NCBI RefSeq assembly: GCF_014649735.1
Contig: NZ_BMTP01000005.1
Coordinates: 310,001-374,000 of the forward strand
Reading direction: 5' to 3'
Length of the DNA: 64,000 bases
Origin: Streptomyces lavendofoliae
Lineage (GTDB): Bacteria > Actinomycetota > Actinomycetes > Streptomycetales > Streptomycetaceae
The notes below the pieces were generated by a model. It was not told the origin of the DNA and searched no databases. It was given only the letters and a program-made list of their open reading frames with translations. The translations under genes were made by a program, and so were the position numbers. Positions within the stretch are counted from its first letter, which is position 1. Each line of letters begins with the position of its first letter. This document shows, one piece after another, positions 18,340-26,923 of this stretch.

Positions 18340-19596
18340 GTGACCGCGACCGACGTCGTCTGCCTCGGCGAGTCCATGGTCACATTCCTGCCCTCCCGTC
18401 CCGGCCCCCTCGCCGACGTGCCGTCCTTCAGCCGCGCCATCGGGGGTGCCGAGTCCAACGTCGCCTGCGCGCTCGCGGCGGCCGGGCACCGCGCGAAGTG
18501 GGTCAGCCGCGTCGGCGCCGACGGCTTCGGCGACCACCTGGTGCGGGCGGTCGCCGCGTACGGGGTCGACACCAGCGCCGTACGCCGGGACCCGCACCGC
18601 CCGACCGGCGTCTACTTCCGCACGGCCACCGACCGGGCCGACGACGGCCATGAGGTCGTCTACTACCGCGCGGGCTCGGCGGCCTCCGCGATGGGCCCGG
18701 ACACCGTGCCGTCCGAGGACCTCACCGCCGCGCGCGTCCTGCACCTGACCGGCATCACCGCCGCGCTGTCCGCCGGCTGCCTCGCCCTGCTGCGCGCCCT
18801 CACCGCCCGCCGCCCCGGCCGCCCCCTGCTGTCCTTCGACGTCAACCACCGCCCCGGCCTGTGGCGCGGTGCCGACCCCGCCGTCCTGCTGGACCTGGCG
18901 CGGGGGGCCGACCTGGTGCTCGTCGGCGACGACGAGGCGCGGGCGGCCTGGGGCCTGCGGGACCCGGCGGCGATCCGCGCGGCCCTGCCGGAACCGGCGG
19001 TCCTGGTCGTCAAGCACGGCGCGCGGGGCGCGACGGCGTACGCCCGCGGCCCGGCCCCCCGCCCCGGCGCGGCCCCGCGCCCCGGGGCGCCCCGCCCGGC
19101 CGCGGAGGCGCCCCGCCCCGGCGCGGGCGGGTCGTCCGCGTCCCTCCGCCCCGGCGCGCCCGGCCGGGCACCCGGCGCGCCCGGCGACCGCCCCGACACC
19201 CCCGGCGACCGCCCCGACACCCCCGGCCACCGCCCCGGCGCCCCCGGCCACCGCGCCGACACCCCCGGCACGGGCGCCGACCTCCACCCGCCGGGCGACC
19301 GCGTCGTTCACGTGCCCGCTCCCCGCGTGGAGGTCGTCGCCCATGTCGGCGCAGGGGACGCCTTCGCCGCCGGGTTCCTGTCCGCCACCCTCCGCGGGCT
19401 CGCCCTGGAGCACCGCCTGCGTCACGGGCACCTGATGGCCGCCGCCGCCCTCACCGTCCCCGGCGACCTCGCCGTCCCGCCCGCCCGCGCGCACGCCGAC
19501 CGCCTCGCCGCCCTGGACGACGGCGCCTGGGGGAGACTGCACCTCGGCCCCGGCTGGACGCGTACCGGGGAGGACCAGGAGGTACGTACGCCATGA
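18340..19596 (+). CDS. PfkB-family carbohydrate kinase, 2-keto-3-deoxygluconate kinase-like, with a repetitive insertion
   Basis: Protein of 418 aa. N-terminal LGESMVTF and GGAESNVA, LSFDVNHRPGLW (about 165-175) and the anion-hole/catalytic VGAGDAFAAGF (Asp340) are typical of KDG-kinase-like PfkB enzymes, which phosphorylate a keto sugar acid with ATP. Unusual: residues about 237-319 (nt 19048-19296) are Pro/Gly/Arg-rich repeats, including four heptads of the form PG(D/H)R(P/A)(D/G)(T/A), inserted between core strands. Family members are about 300-350 aa, so this explains the extra length. GTG start. The stop overlaps the IclR ATG by 4 bp. It heads the operon opposite the deacylase and PLP enzyme. 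Confidence 0.87.
   Translation: MTATDVVCLGESMVTFLPSRPGPLADVPSFSRAIGGAESNVACALAAAGHRAKWVSRVGADGFGDHLVRAVAAYGVDTSAVRRDPHRPTGVYFRTATDRADDGHEVVYYRAGSAASAMGPDTVPSEDLTAARVLHLTGITAALSAGCLALLRALTARRPGRPLLSFDVNHRPGLWRGADPAVLLDLARGADLVLVGDDEARAAWGLRDPAAIRAALPEPAVLVVKHGARGATAYARGPAPRPGAAPRPGAPRPAAEAPRPGAGGSSASLRPGAPGRAPGAPGDRPDTPGDRPDTPGHRPGAPGHRADTPGTGADLHPPGDRVVHVPAPRVEVVAHVGAGDAFAAGFLSATLRGLALEHRLRHGHLMAAAALTVPGDLAVPPARAHADRLAALDDGAWGRLHLGPGWTRTGEDQEVRTP
19180..19263 (+). repeat. 21-bp tandem repeat inside the PfkB kinase gene
   Basis: Four consecutive 21-bp units coding heptads PGDRPDT, PGDRPDT, PGHRPGA and PGHRADT. The unit length keeps the reading frame, so copy number can change without disrupting the kinase. 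Flanking codons are also Pro/Gly-rich and partly repetitive. Confidence 0.8.
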
Positions 19597-20354
19597 GCCA
19601 GACCGTCGACCGCGCGCTCAGCATCCTGCCGCTGCTCGCGCGTGGCCCCGCCGACCTCGGGCAGGTCGCCGACGCCCTCGGCGTACACAAGTCGACCGCC
19701 CTCCGGCTGCTGCGCACCCTGCACGAACACGGCCTGGTCTACCGCCAGGAGGACCAGCGCTACCGCCTGGGCGCCCGGCTGTTCGCCCTCGCGCAGGAAG
19801 CCGTCGAGAACCTCGACGTCCGCGAGATCGCCCACCCCCACCTCGTCGGGCTGGGCGAGCGGACCGGGCACACCGTCCATCTCGCCGTGTACGAGGAGAA
19901 CGAGGTGCTCTACATCGACAAGGTCGACAGCCGGTACCCGGTCCGGATGTACTCGCGCATCGGCAGACCCGTCGCGATCACCGTCGCCGCCGTGGCGAAG
20001 CTGCTGCTGGCCGACCTGCCCGAGCCCGAGCGGCGCGCGCTCGCCGCGAAGCTCGACTACCCCATGTACACGCCCCGTTCGACCCCGAACGCCGCCGCGT
20101 TCCTCCAGGAGCTGGCGACCGTGCGCGAACAGGGCTGGGCCACCGACCTGGGCGGCCACGAGGAGTCCATCAACTGCGTCGCGGCCCCGGTCCGCGGCGC
20201 GGACGGCCGCGTCGTCGCCGCCATGTCGGTGTCCGCGCCGAACGTCGTCGTCACCGCCGACGACCTCCTCGCCCTCCTCCCGCTGGTGCGCCGCACCGCC
20301 GACGCCATCGGCCGGGAGTACTCCGGCACGTCAACCGCGAAGGACCCCGCATGA
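19593..20354 (+). CDS. IclR family transcriptional regulator
   Basis: Protein of 253 aa. The N-terminal winged helix (about 1-60, with DLGQVADALGVHKSTALRLL) is followed by the IclR effector domain (about 75-245), including GGHEESINCVAAPVRG near the ligand pocket. The IclR family includes KdgR, which responds to 2-keto-3-deoxygluconate; the neighbouring KDG-kinase-like gene makes a similar ligand plausible here. The ATG overlaps the kinase stop (ATGA), and the stop overlaps the RidA ATG. It probably represses both divergent operons through the inverted repeat 18235-18251, which is inference. Confidence 0.92.
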   Translation: MSQTVDRALSILPLLARGPADLGQVADALGVHKSTALRLLRTLHEHGLVYRQEDQRYRLGARLFALAQEAVENLDVREIAHPHLVGLGERTGHTVHLAVYEENEVLYIDKVDSRYPVRMYSRIGRPVAITVAAVAKLLLADLPEPERRALAAKLDYPMYTPRSTPNAAAFLQELATVREQGWATDLGGHEESINCVAAPVRGADGRVVAAMSVSAPNVVVTADDLLALLPLVRRTADAIGREYSGTSTAKDPA

Positions 20355-20755
20355 CCGAGAAGACCGCGATCACCCCCGCCACCCACACCGCCCCGCCCGC
20401 CCGGTTCTCCCACGGCGTGCGCAAGGGGAACATCCTCCAGGTCGCGGGCCAGGTCGGCTTCCTCCCGGCCGTCGAGGGCCGCGCCCCGGTCCCGGCCGGC
20501 CCCACCCTGCGCGAGCAGACCCTCCAGACCCTCGCCAACGTCGAGGCCGTCCTGAAGGAGGGCGGCGCGAGCTGGGACGACGTGATGATGATGCGCGTCT
20601 ACCTCACCGACACGGCGCACTTCGCCGAGATGAACGAGATCTACGACGCGTACTTCGCGGACCTCACCGTGCCCCCCGCCGCCCGCACCACCGTGTACGT
20701 CGGCCTCCCCGCCGGCCTGCTCATCGAGATCGACGCCATGGCGGTCCTCGGCTGA
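20351..20755 (+). CDS. ridA: RidA family reactive intermediate/imine deaminase
   Basis: Protein of 134 aa, YjgF/YER057c/UK114 fold, normally a cytosolic trimer. Arg112 in ARTTVYVGLP matches the arginine that binds the carboxylate of 2-aminoacrylate-type substrates. These proteins speed hydrolysis of enamine/imine intermediates released by PLP dehydratases to the keto acid and ammonia. That role fits the divergently encoded PLP enzyme well. The start overlaps the iclR stop by 4 bp, and the gene ends the operon ahead of a strong hairpin. Confidence 0.92.
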   Translation: MTEKTAITPATHTAPPARFSHGVRKGNILQVAGQVGFLPAVEGRAPVPAGPTLREQTLQTLANVEAVLKEGGASWDDVMMMRVYLTDTAHFAEMNEIYDAYFADLTVPPAARTTVYVGLPAGLLIEIDAMAVLG

Positions 20756-20797
20756 CCCCGCCGCCCACCCGGTCCGCGCCACGCCACGGCGCGGCAT

Positions 20798-20838
20798 GGC
20801 GCGGTACGCCACGGCGCGGTACGCCACGGCGCGGTACG
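20798..20838. repeat. 15-bp tandem repeat feeding into a terminator hairpin
   Basis: GGCGCGGTACGCCAC is repeated at 20798-20812 and 20813-20827, with a partial third copy from 20828 and a degenerate copy before. The third copy supplies the left arm of the hairpin at 20828-20864. Confidence 0.75.
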
Positions 20839-20864
20839 GCCCGAGGAAGGGGCCGTACCGCGCC
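20828..20864. terminator. Bidirectional terminator between ridA and the carboxypeptidase gene
   Basis: GGCGCGGTACGGCC (20828-20841) pairs perfectly with 20851-20864 (14 bp, 9-nt loop) between two converging genes. There is no clear T tract, as is usual in high-GC actinobacteria. Confidence 0.75.
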
Positions 20865-20876
20865 GGTCGTCGCCCG

Positions 20877-22211
20877 TCAGGCGCAGTACTGCTGTTCCTT
20901 GCCGATGGAGCGGTACATGCAGTCCGCGTTCTCGATCAGTTGCAGGACCGCGTCGCGGTTGCGGCTGGTCTCGCGCTCGATGACCTCGTCGGGCGGGTAG
21001 AAGCCGCCGCCGGAGGACGAACGCGGGTACATCTCGAAGGTGTAGCCGAAGATCTTGTGCGCGCCCCACAGGTAGTCGTCGATGGACCCGTCGGTGATGT
21101 ACAGGTCGCTCGACTGCTCGGCCGTGTAGCCGTTGCTCGCGGCCATCTTGCGGCCGACGGTCGCGAAGGCGTCACGGTCGTCCTGGGTGAGGCCGGGGGC
21201 GGTGTCGTTGTAGGTGTACCCGTAGGGCCACAGGACGAGTTCGCTGTAGGTGTGGAAGTCGATGGCGGCCTTGATCTGCTGGGTGCCGCCGACGGTGCGG
21301 GAACGGACGAAGTCGGCGACGACCTTCACCTCGGGGGCGGACTCGGGGGCCGGACCCCGGTAGGTCTCGGAGCTCGTCGAGCCGGAGGAGCCGCCGCAGC
21401 AGCCCCACTTGAAGTTCCAGTTGCGGTTCATGTCGGTGCCGACGTACGACGAGCCGGAGTTGGGCTGCCGGTTCTTGCGCCAGCTGCGGTAGGAGCCGGA
21501 GGCGATGTCGTACTCGCCGCCGTCCGGGTTGAGGTCCGGCACGATCCAGATCTCGCGGTTGTTGACGGCGCTGGTGATGCGGGAGTCGGAGCCGTAACCG
21601 GCGCCGAACTCGCGCAGCAGGTACAGAGCCATCTCGACCGTGAGGTGCTCGCGGGCGTGCTGGTGGTGGGTGAAGAGGATCTCCGGCTCGTTCTCGTCCG
21701 TCGCCACGTTGTCGCTGATCTTGATGGCGACGATGTCGCGGCCCTGGTACGACTTGCCGATGACACGGCGGCTCATGATGTTCGGGTACTGCTGGAGCCG
21801 CTGGGAGATCTCCGCGTTCATCTCCGCGTAGTTGTGGTAGCGGGCGTCGGCGGAGGGGAAGTCCATGGCGCCGACGGACTTGCCGCCGGTGCGGTCGGGC
21901 GGGGCGGGCAGGGCCTCCAGCCGGTGGCCGAGGGCCCGCAGCTTCCGCGCCTGGTCGGCGTTGGCGCTGACGACGACGGCGTGGGAGTCGGCCTCGTCGA
22001 TCGACACGCCGGTGGCGAGCAGGGCGGTCCGCTCGGCGGGGGTGGAGGGGCCGTGGATCTCGTACTGCCGGATGACCTCCTCCACGGTGGCGGCGGGGGC
22101 GGCCGGCACGTCGGTGGACGTGGTGGCGGTGGCGGTGAGAGGTGCCGCGACGGCGAGGGCCAGCAGGGCCGTGAGGGTGACGGACCTTCTGCCGCGTATG
22201 CGCATGCGCAT
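20877..22211 (-). CDS. Secreted zinc carboxypeptidase (M14)
   Basis: Protein of 444 aa with an Arg-rich signal peptide (about 1-30), a pro-region and an M14 catalytic domain (about 125-430). Zinc ligands are His185 and Glu188 (HAREH) and His320 (IDFHTYSE); the catalytic base is Glu393 (YTFEMYP). Substrate-binding NPDGGEY and TDMNRNW are present. It removes C-terminal residues from peptides outside the cell. I chose ATG 22211 because GGAG lies 5 nt upstream and it begins the signal peptide; the in-frame ATG at 22277 adds a non-signal-like extension. It is divergent from the NRAMP-like gene (187 bp). Confidence 0.9.
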   Translation of the reverse strand: MRMRIRGRRSVTLTALLALAVAAPLTATATTSTDVPAAPAATVEEVIRQYEIHGPSTPAERTALLATGVSIDEADSHAVVVSANADQARKLRALGHRLEALPAPPDRTGGKSVGAMDFPSADARYHNYAEMNAEISQRLQQYPNIMSRRVIGKSYQGRDIVAIKISDNVATDENEPEILFTHHQHAREHLTVEMALYLLREFGAGYGSDSRITSAVNNREIWIVPDLNPDGGEYDIASGSYRSWRKNRQPNSGSSYVGTDMNRNWNFKWGCCGGSSGSTSSETYRGPAPESAPEVKVVADFVRSRTVGGTQQIKAAIDFHTYSELVLWPYGYTYNDTAPGLTQDDRDAFATVGRKMAASNGYTAEQSSDLYITDGSIDDYLWGAHKIFGYTFEMYPRSSSGGGFYPPDEVIERETSRNRDAVLQLIENADCMYRSIGKEQQYCA

Positions 22212-22398
22212 GCTGTCTCCTGCGGTGGGGGGTACGGAGCGGGTCGCCCCGTGCGACGCATCGTCCGGCGGTGGCATGACCGCGTCAAGTACGCGTTGGT
22301 TCGGGCCCCCGCGCCGCGCCCTCTTGCGCGATCACCGCGGTCGCGCTTTGGTGACGTGCACATCGGGTCGACGCCGGGTGGAGGAAAGGCGGCAACGC

Positions 22399-23712
22399 AT
22401 GGCAGACACCGCACGACAGAGTGGGACCGAGGACACCGGCGGGGCCCCGCCGCGCAGGGCGAGCTGGCGCCACATCGGCCCCGGCATCGTCGTGGCCGCG
22501 ACCGGCGTGGGCGCCGGGGACCTCGTCGCCACGCTCATCGCGGGCAGCAAGTTCGGCTACACGCTCCTGTGGGCCGCCGTGGCCGGCTGCCTGGTCAAGA
22601 TCTCGCTGGCCGAGGCCGCCGGCCGCTGGCACCTGGCCACCGGCCGCACCCTGTTCGACGGCTGGCGCAGCCTCGGCGCGTGGACCACCGTCTACTTCGC
22701 CGGGTACGTCGCCGTCTGGGGCTTCGTGTACGGAGCCGCCGCCATGTCCTCCAGCGCCCTGCCCCTCCAGGCGCTGTTCCCGGGCGTCATGGACCTCAAG
22801 TGGTGGGCCGTCCTGTGCGGTGTGGCCGGGCTGGTATTCGTCTGGTTCAACCGGTACGCCGTCTTCGAGAAGGTCATGACGCTGCTCGTGGGCGTCATGT
22901 TCGTCGTGACCGTCTACCTCGCCGTCCGCGTGACCCCGAACCTCGGGAAGGCGCTGGCCGGCCTCGCGCCGGTCCTCCCGGACGGCTCGCTGATCTACAC
23001 CCTCGGGCTGATCGGCGGCGTCGGCGGCACCATCACGCTGGCCGCGTACGGCTACTGGGTCAACGCCAAGGGCTGGACGGACACCTCCTGGATGAAGGTG
23101 ATGCGCCTGGACAACCGGGTCGCCTACATCACCACCGGGATCTTCGTCGTCGCCATGCTGTTCGTCGGCGCCGAGCTGCTGCACTCCTCGGGCGTCGCGC
23201 TCGCCAAGGGCGACAAGGGCCTGCTGGACCTCGGCGGGGTCCTGGAGGACCAGTACGGCACGGTCACCGCGAAGCTGTTCCTCATCGGCTTCTTCGCCAC
23301 CTCCATCACCTCCCTCATCGGCGTCTGGCACGGGGTGAGCCTGATGTTCGCCGACTTCGTGACCCACTTCCGCGAGCGCGGCGTAACCGGCGGGACCGGT
23401 GCCACCACGGGCGAGGAGGTCGCCGCCGGCACCCGCGAGAAGTCGCTGCCCTTCCGCGCCTACCTGCTGTGGCTGACGTTCCCGCCGATGTCCCTGCTCT
23501 TCCTGGACCAGCCGTTCGGCCTGGTCATCGTCTACGGGGTGATCGGCGCCTTCTTCATGCCGTTCCTCGCCCTCACCCTGGTCTGGCTCCTCAACTCCTC
23601 CCGTACGCCGAGCGAGTGGCGCAACGGCGCGCTGAGCAACGGCGTCCTGGGCGCGGCCGGAGTGCTGTTCCTGGTGCTGTGCGTCCAGCAGGTGCGCGAA
23701 CTGCCCTGGTAG
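22399..23712 (+). CDS. NRAMP-like membrane transporter lacking the canonical metal-binding motifs
   Basis: Protein of 437 aa with about 11 membrane helices of the NRAMP (PF01566-like) pattern, starting at GPGIVVAATGVGAGDLV. In true manganese/iron NRAMPs helix 1 carries DPGN and helix 6 carries MPH. Here the helix 1 segment reads TGVGAGD and the helix 6 region reads GGVGGTITLAAYGYW, so neither motif is present. It may carry another ion (a magnesium-transporting NRAMP-related clade exists) or another solute. ATG 22399 follows GGAAAGG. It is monocistronic, divergent from the carboxypeptidase and followed by a very strong hairpin. Confidence 0.82.
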   Translation: MADTARQSGTEDTGGAPPRRASWRHIGPGIVVAATGVGAGDLVATLIAGSKFGYTLLWAAVAGCLVKISLAEAAGRWHLATGRTLFDGWRSLGAWTTVYFAGYVAVWGFVYGAAAMSSSALPLQALFPGVMDLKWWAVLCGVAGLVFVWFNRYAVFEKVMTLLVGVMFVVTVYLAVRVTPNLGKALAGLAPVLPDGSLIYTLGLIGGVGGTITLAAYGYWVNAKGWTDTSWMKVMRLDNRVAYITTGIFVVAMLFVGAELLHSSGVALAKGDKGLLDLGGVLEDQYGTVTAKLFLIGFFATSITSLIGVWHGVSLMFADFVTHFRERGVTGGTGATTGEEVAAGTREKSLPFRAYLLWLTFPPMSLLFLDQPFGLVIVYGVIGAFFMPFLALTLVWLLNSSRTPSEWRNGALSNGVLGAAGVLFLVLCVQQVRELPW

Positions 23713-23817
23713 GGGCGGGCGGGGCGCCGGTGGCCATACCGGTCGGCATGACGACGCCCGGGGTTCGGCCCGCCACCACCGATACGGCGGCGCACGGCGC
23801 GCCACCGGCGCCGTACG

Positions 23818-23868
23818 CCGCCGGCCCCGTACGGCCGGGTGCTCATGGTGGCCGTACGGGGCCGGCGG
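23818..23868. terminator. Strong hairpin between convergent NRAMP-like and chitinase genes
   Basis: A 19-bp perfect stem (23818-23836 with 23850-23868, 13-nt loop). A second smaller stem (AGGCCCGG at 23908-23915 with CCGGGCCT at 23937-23944) follows, nearer the chitinase stop. Together they can stop transcription from both sides. Confidence 0.75.
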
Positions 23869-23981
23869 GATGCTGTACGAGTGCCGGATCGACGCCGGGT
23901 GAGCGCAAGGCCCGGCTCCACCAGTGGCCGGCGGAACCGGGCCTCGTGCCGCACCCCTACCTGGCGAACCGGGCCTGACGC

Positions 23982-25700
23982 CTACGGCAGGTTGTGGACG
24001 TGCGGTCCGACCGCGTTGGACCAGGCGTTGCCGGCCGTGGCGTCCCAGTTCGTGGACCAGGTCATCGCCCCGCGCAGCGCCGGGTAGGTCTTCGACGGCT
24101 TGAACGAGCCGCAGCCGGTGGCGCGCGTCAGGCAGTCCAGCGCGTTCTTCACGATCTGCGGGTCGACGTAGCCGCTGCCCGCGCCCCGCGTCGATGCGGG
24201 CACGCCCAGGCCGACCTGGGAGGCGTCCAGCCCGCCCTCCAGCTGGATGCAGGCGAGCGCCGTGAGGAAGTCCACGGAGCCCTGCGAGTAGACCTTGCCG
24301 TCGCAGCCCAGCATCGAACCGCTGTTGTAGTACTGCATGTTGACCACCGTGAGGATGTCCTTCACGGCCAGGGCGGTCTTGAAGTACTCCGTCCCGGTGC
24401 TCTGCATGTCGATGGTCTGCGGCGCCATCGTGAGAACCATCCCCGGCCCCGCCTTCGCCGACAGCTGGCGCAGCGCCTTCGTCAGGTAGGTGGAGTTGAT
24501 GCCGTGCTCCAGGTCGATGTCGACCCCGTTGAAGCCGTACTCCTGCATCAGCGCGTACGCGCTGTTCGCGAAGGCCGTCGCCGACGCGTCGCTGTTGATG
24601 GTGACGTTGCCCTTCTCGCCGCCCACCGAGATGATCACCGACTTGCCGGCCGCCTTCTTGGCCGCAACGTCGGCCTTGAAGTCGGCGACGGAGGCGTAGC
24701 CGACGGCCGGGTCGAGGTTGAAGACGATCTGGCCGGGCGTCGCGGTCGAGTCGGCGAACGACACGGCGATGATGTCGTACTGCGCCTGCACGTCCCGCAG
24801 CTTCTGCACGGTGGCGCCGTTGTTGAAGTTCTGCCAGTAGCCGGTGAGCGCGTGGCGCGGCACCGCGGGGTTGGGGTTCGGTCCGGTGCCGGATGTCCTC
24901 GCGGTGACCGCCGTGGACTTCGCCGACTCGCCGGCCGTGTTGGTGGCGCTGACCTGGAAGCTGTACGAGGTGTTCGCCGCCAGCCCGGTCACGGTCGCCG
25001 ACGTCCCCGTCACCGACTGGACCCTGGCGCCGTCCCGGTAGACCTGGTACCCGGTCGCGCCGGGGACGGGGCTCCAGCTCAGGGCGACGGACGACGTGGT
25101 CACGGTGCCGGCGGTGAGCCCGGCCGGTGTGGCGGGCACCGCCGGGTCGGGGTCGCCGCCGCCGCCCCCGTCGGGCCCGAAGACCGAGACGTCGTCCGCG
25201 TGGTAGGCGGCCTGCCCGTACCAGCCGTGGGTGTAGACGGTCACGCTGGTGGTGGACGCGCCGGTCGTGAAGCGGGTGGTCAGCTGCTTCCAGCCGGCCG
25301 AGTCCGGCGTCCAGGTGGAGACGTCCGTCGTCCCGGTGCCGCTCGCGCCGAGGTAGGCGTACCCGCCCTGCACCCACGCGCTGAGGGTGTACGTGGAGTT
25401 GGGCCTGACCGCCACGCTCTGCGCGCACCGGGCGTTGTCCTGCCCGCCGGGCGTGGCCTTCAGCGCGGCGGTCCCGCCGTGCACGGGCGAGGAGACGGTG
25501 GCCCCGCTGCCCGCCGAACAGGTCCAGTTGGCCAGGCCGGACTCGAAGCCGGCGTTCTTGGCGACGTTGACGTCGGCGGCGTACGCGGTACCGGCCGTCG
25601 CTCCGGTGAGGGCGAGCCCGGCGCCCATGGCCAGCGCCAGCCCTCCTCCGAGCCATCTGCCGTGACGTGTCCGCGCGGATCTGCGGTGTGAGGAGTCCAC
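23982..25700 (-). CDS. Secreted GH18 chitinase with N-terminal carbohydrate-binding and fibronectin III domains
   Basis: Protein of 572 aa: signal peptide 1-41 (cleavage after TAYA), a jelly-roll carbohydrate-binding module (about 45-175, starting NVAKNAGFE), a Gly-rich linker, a fibronectin type III domain (about 188-270) and a GH18 barrel (about 284-572). The catalytic motif FNGVDIDLEHG has Glu398 as acid; the first Asp of the DxxDxDxE motif is Asn391, which the family pattern allows. It cleaves chitin outside the cell. The GTG start at 25700 is fixed by GGAGG 6 nt upstream and gives a proper signal peptide. The dre box at 25766-25781 indicates DasR/N-acetylglucosamine control. Confidence 0.94.
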   Translation of the reverse strand: MDSSHRRSARTRHGRWLGGGLALAMGAGLALTGATAGTAYAADVNVAKNAGFESGLANWTCSAGSGATVSSPVHGGTAALKATPGGQDNARCAQSVAVRPNSTYTLSAWVQGGYAYLGASGTGTTDVSTWTPDSAGWKQLTTRFTTGASTTSVTVYTHGWYGQAAYHADDVSVFGPDGGGGGDPDPAVPATPAGLTAGTVTTSSVALSWSPVPGATGYQVYRDGARVQSVTGTSATVTGLAANTSYSFQVSATNTAGESAKSTAVTARTSGTGPNPNPAVPRHALTGYWQNFNNGATVQKLRDVQAQYDIIAVSFADSTATPGQIVFNLDPAVGYASVADFKADVAAKKAAGKSVIISVGGEKGNVTINSDASATAFANSAYALMQEYGFNGVDIDLEHGINSTYLTKALRQLSAKAGPGMVLTMAPQTIDMQSTGTEYFKTALAVKDILTVVNMQYYNSGSMLGCDGKVYSQGSVDFLTALACIQLEGGLDASQVGLGVPASTRGAGSGYVDPQIVKNALDCLTRATGCGSFKPSKTYPALRGAMTWSTNWDATAGNAWSNAVGPHVHNLP

Positions 25701-25765
25701 GTGCTGCCTCCGGTGGGGGAGTCGGGGAGGTGCGGGAGAACGGTGGCCACCGCCGTGTCCGTAAA

Positions 25766-25781
25766 ACTGGTCCAGACCAAT
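25766..25781. promoter_or_regulatory. DasR-responsive element (dre) in the chitinase promoter
   Basis: ACTGGTCCAGACCAAT matches the 16-bp dre consensus (ACTGGTCTAGACCA-type palindrome) at which DasR represses chitin and GlcNAc genes; it also resembles the 12-bp repeats known from Streptomyces chitinase promoters. It lies directly downstream of a minus-strand -35 TTGACA (25792-25787), so bound DasR would block transcription of the chitinase gene. A clear -10 was not seen. The rest of the 310-bp gap 25701-26010 also has to hold the Tad-locus promoter; a TAAAGT near 25912 is a weak -10 candidate. Confidence 0.85.
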
Positions 25782-26010
25782 CGTCTTGTCAAGACCTGTG
25801 CAAGAAACAGGAGTTAACCACTGACTCCTTCGTCCTGATTGGTCACCCGCAGCCCGCCCACGCGGTGCGACCGAGCGATCCGAAAGCTGTTCTCTGCCCC
25901 CGGAGTCGTGGCTAAAGTGCGGGTGGGCAGGAGTGAGCGTGGAGGAGCAGGCAGAGCAGGTGTCTGCGGTTCGCCGGACAACCGGCGGCCGGAGCTGAAC
26001 GGGGAACAGC

Positions 26011-26853
26011 GTGCCGACCGCAATTGCCGTCACCAGTGCCGATCTGGTGCTGCCGCCGACCGACCACCAGACCCCCACGGCGGCGCTGCTGCCCTCGCCG
26101 GACACGCAGTCGCTGGACGCCGCGGTCGCCGCCACCCAGATCCTCGTCGAACAGCACGGCCACGTCGTCGCCCTCTACCCCGCCTCCCTCCCCGCCCGGC
26201 ACGAGCGCCGCCTCCACACCGTCCGGTCCGTCCTGGAGAGCGACCGCATCGCGCTGCTGAGAATGGACCTCCCCCCGCTCGGCGTCGCCGTCCTCGTCCG
26301 CCAGCTGCGGCAGCTGTCCGTCTGCGACTTCCAAGCCGGCGTCCTCGCCTCGGCCGCCCGGCTGCTGTCCCACTACGTCTACGCCGGAGCGCTGCTGAAC
26401 ACGGTCGCCAGGCTCGACCGCGTACCCGTGGGCCTGCGGTCGCACGCCAAGTCGTGGGTCCCGGGATCCCAGTTCGCCGTCCTGGCCAACCCGGCACCAC
26501 GGCTGATCAAGGTGGGCACCGGCGAACAGCTCACCGGACCCGAGTTCGCCACGCACCTGGTGCTGGCCCGGGGACAGTCGGCGTCCGAGTGGGTGACCGA
26601 ATCCCTCGCCCCCGCCTGGCGGGTGCAGGGAATCGCGGAGAACGCGCTGCCGGCGGAATCACCGAAATGGTGGGGGACCGGGAAACTCGTCGAATTCGCC
26701 GCCTTCCTCCCCGACATCTCGGTGCTCTACCAGCTCGTGGCGTCCGTACGGCGGGAGATCTGCTCCTGGTGCGGAATGGACCTCATAGGAGACCGCTGCG
26801 GATTCTGTTCCGCCCCGCTCCTGCCGCCCGAGGTCAGCCGGGGCACGGCATGA
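26011..26853 (+). CDS. Zinc-ribbon hypothetical protein heading the Tad locus
   Basis: Protein of 280 aa, soluble, no signal peptide. I recognise no N-terminal domain. The C-terminus has CSWCGMDLIGDRCGFC (Cys251, 254, 263, 266), a four-cysteine zinc ribbon. The GTG start is supported by GGGGA 5 nt upstream. It lies 70 bp before cpaB, in the same direction, and is probably part of the pilus operon. A role in assembly or its regulation is guilt by association only. Confidence 0.75.
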   Translation: MPTAIAVTSADLVLPPTDHQTPTAALLPSPDTQSLDAAVAATQILVEQHGHVVALYPASLPARHERRLHTVRSVLESDRIALLRMDLPPLGVAVLVRQLRQLSVCDFQAGVLASAARLLSHYVYAGALLNTVARLDRVPVGLRSHAKSWVPGSQFAVLANPAPRLIKVGTGEQLTGPEFATHLVLARGQSASEWVTESLAPAWRVQGIAENALPAESPKWWGTGKLVEFAAFLPDISVLYQLVASVRREICSWCGMDLIGDRCGFCSAPLLPPEVSRGTA

Positions 26854-26923
26854 GACCCCCGCCACGACCCCGCCCGTCACGCCCACGTCTTCGCCTACGT
26901 CTCCCCACGAGGTCGTCCCGCCC

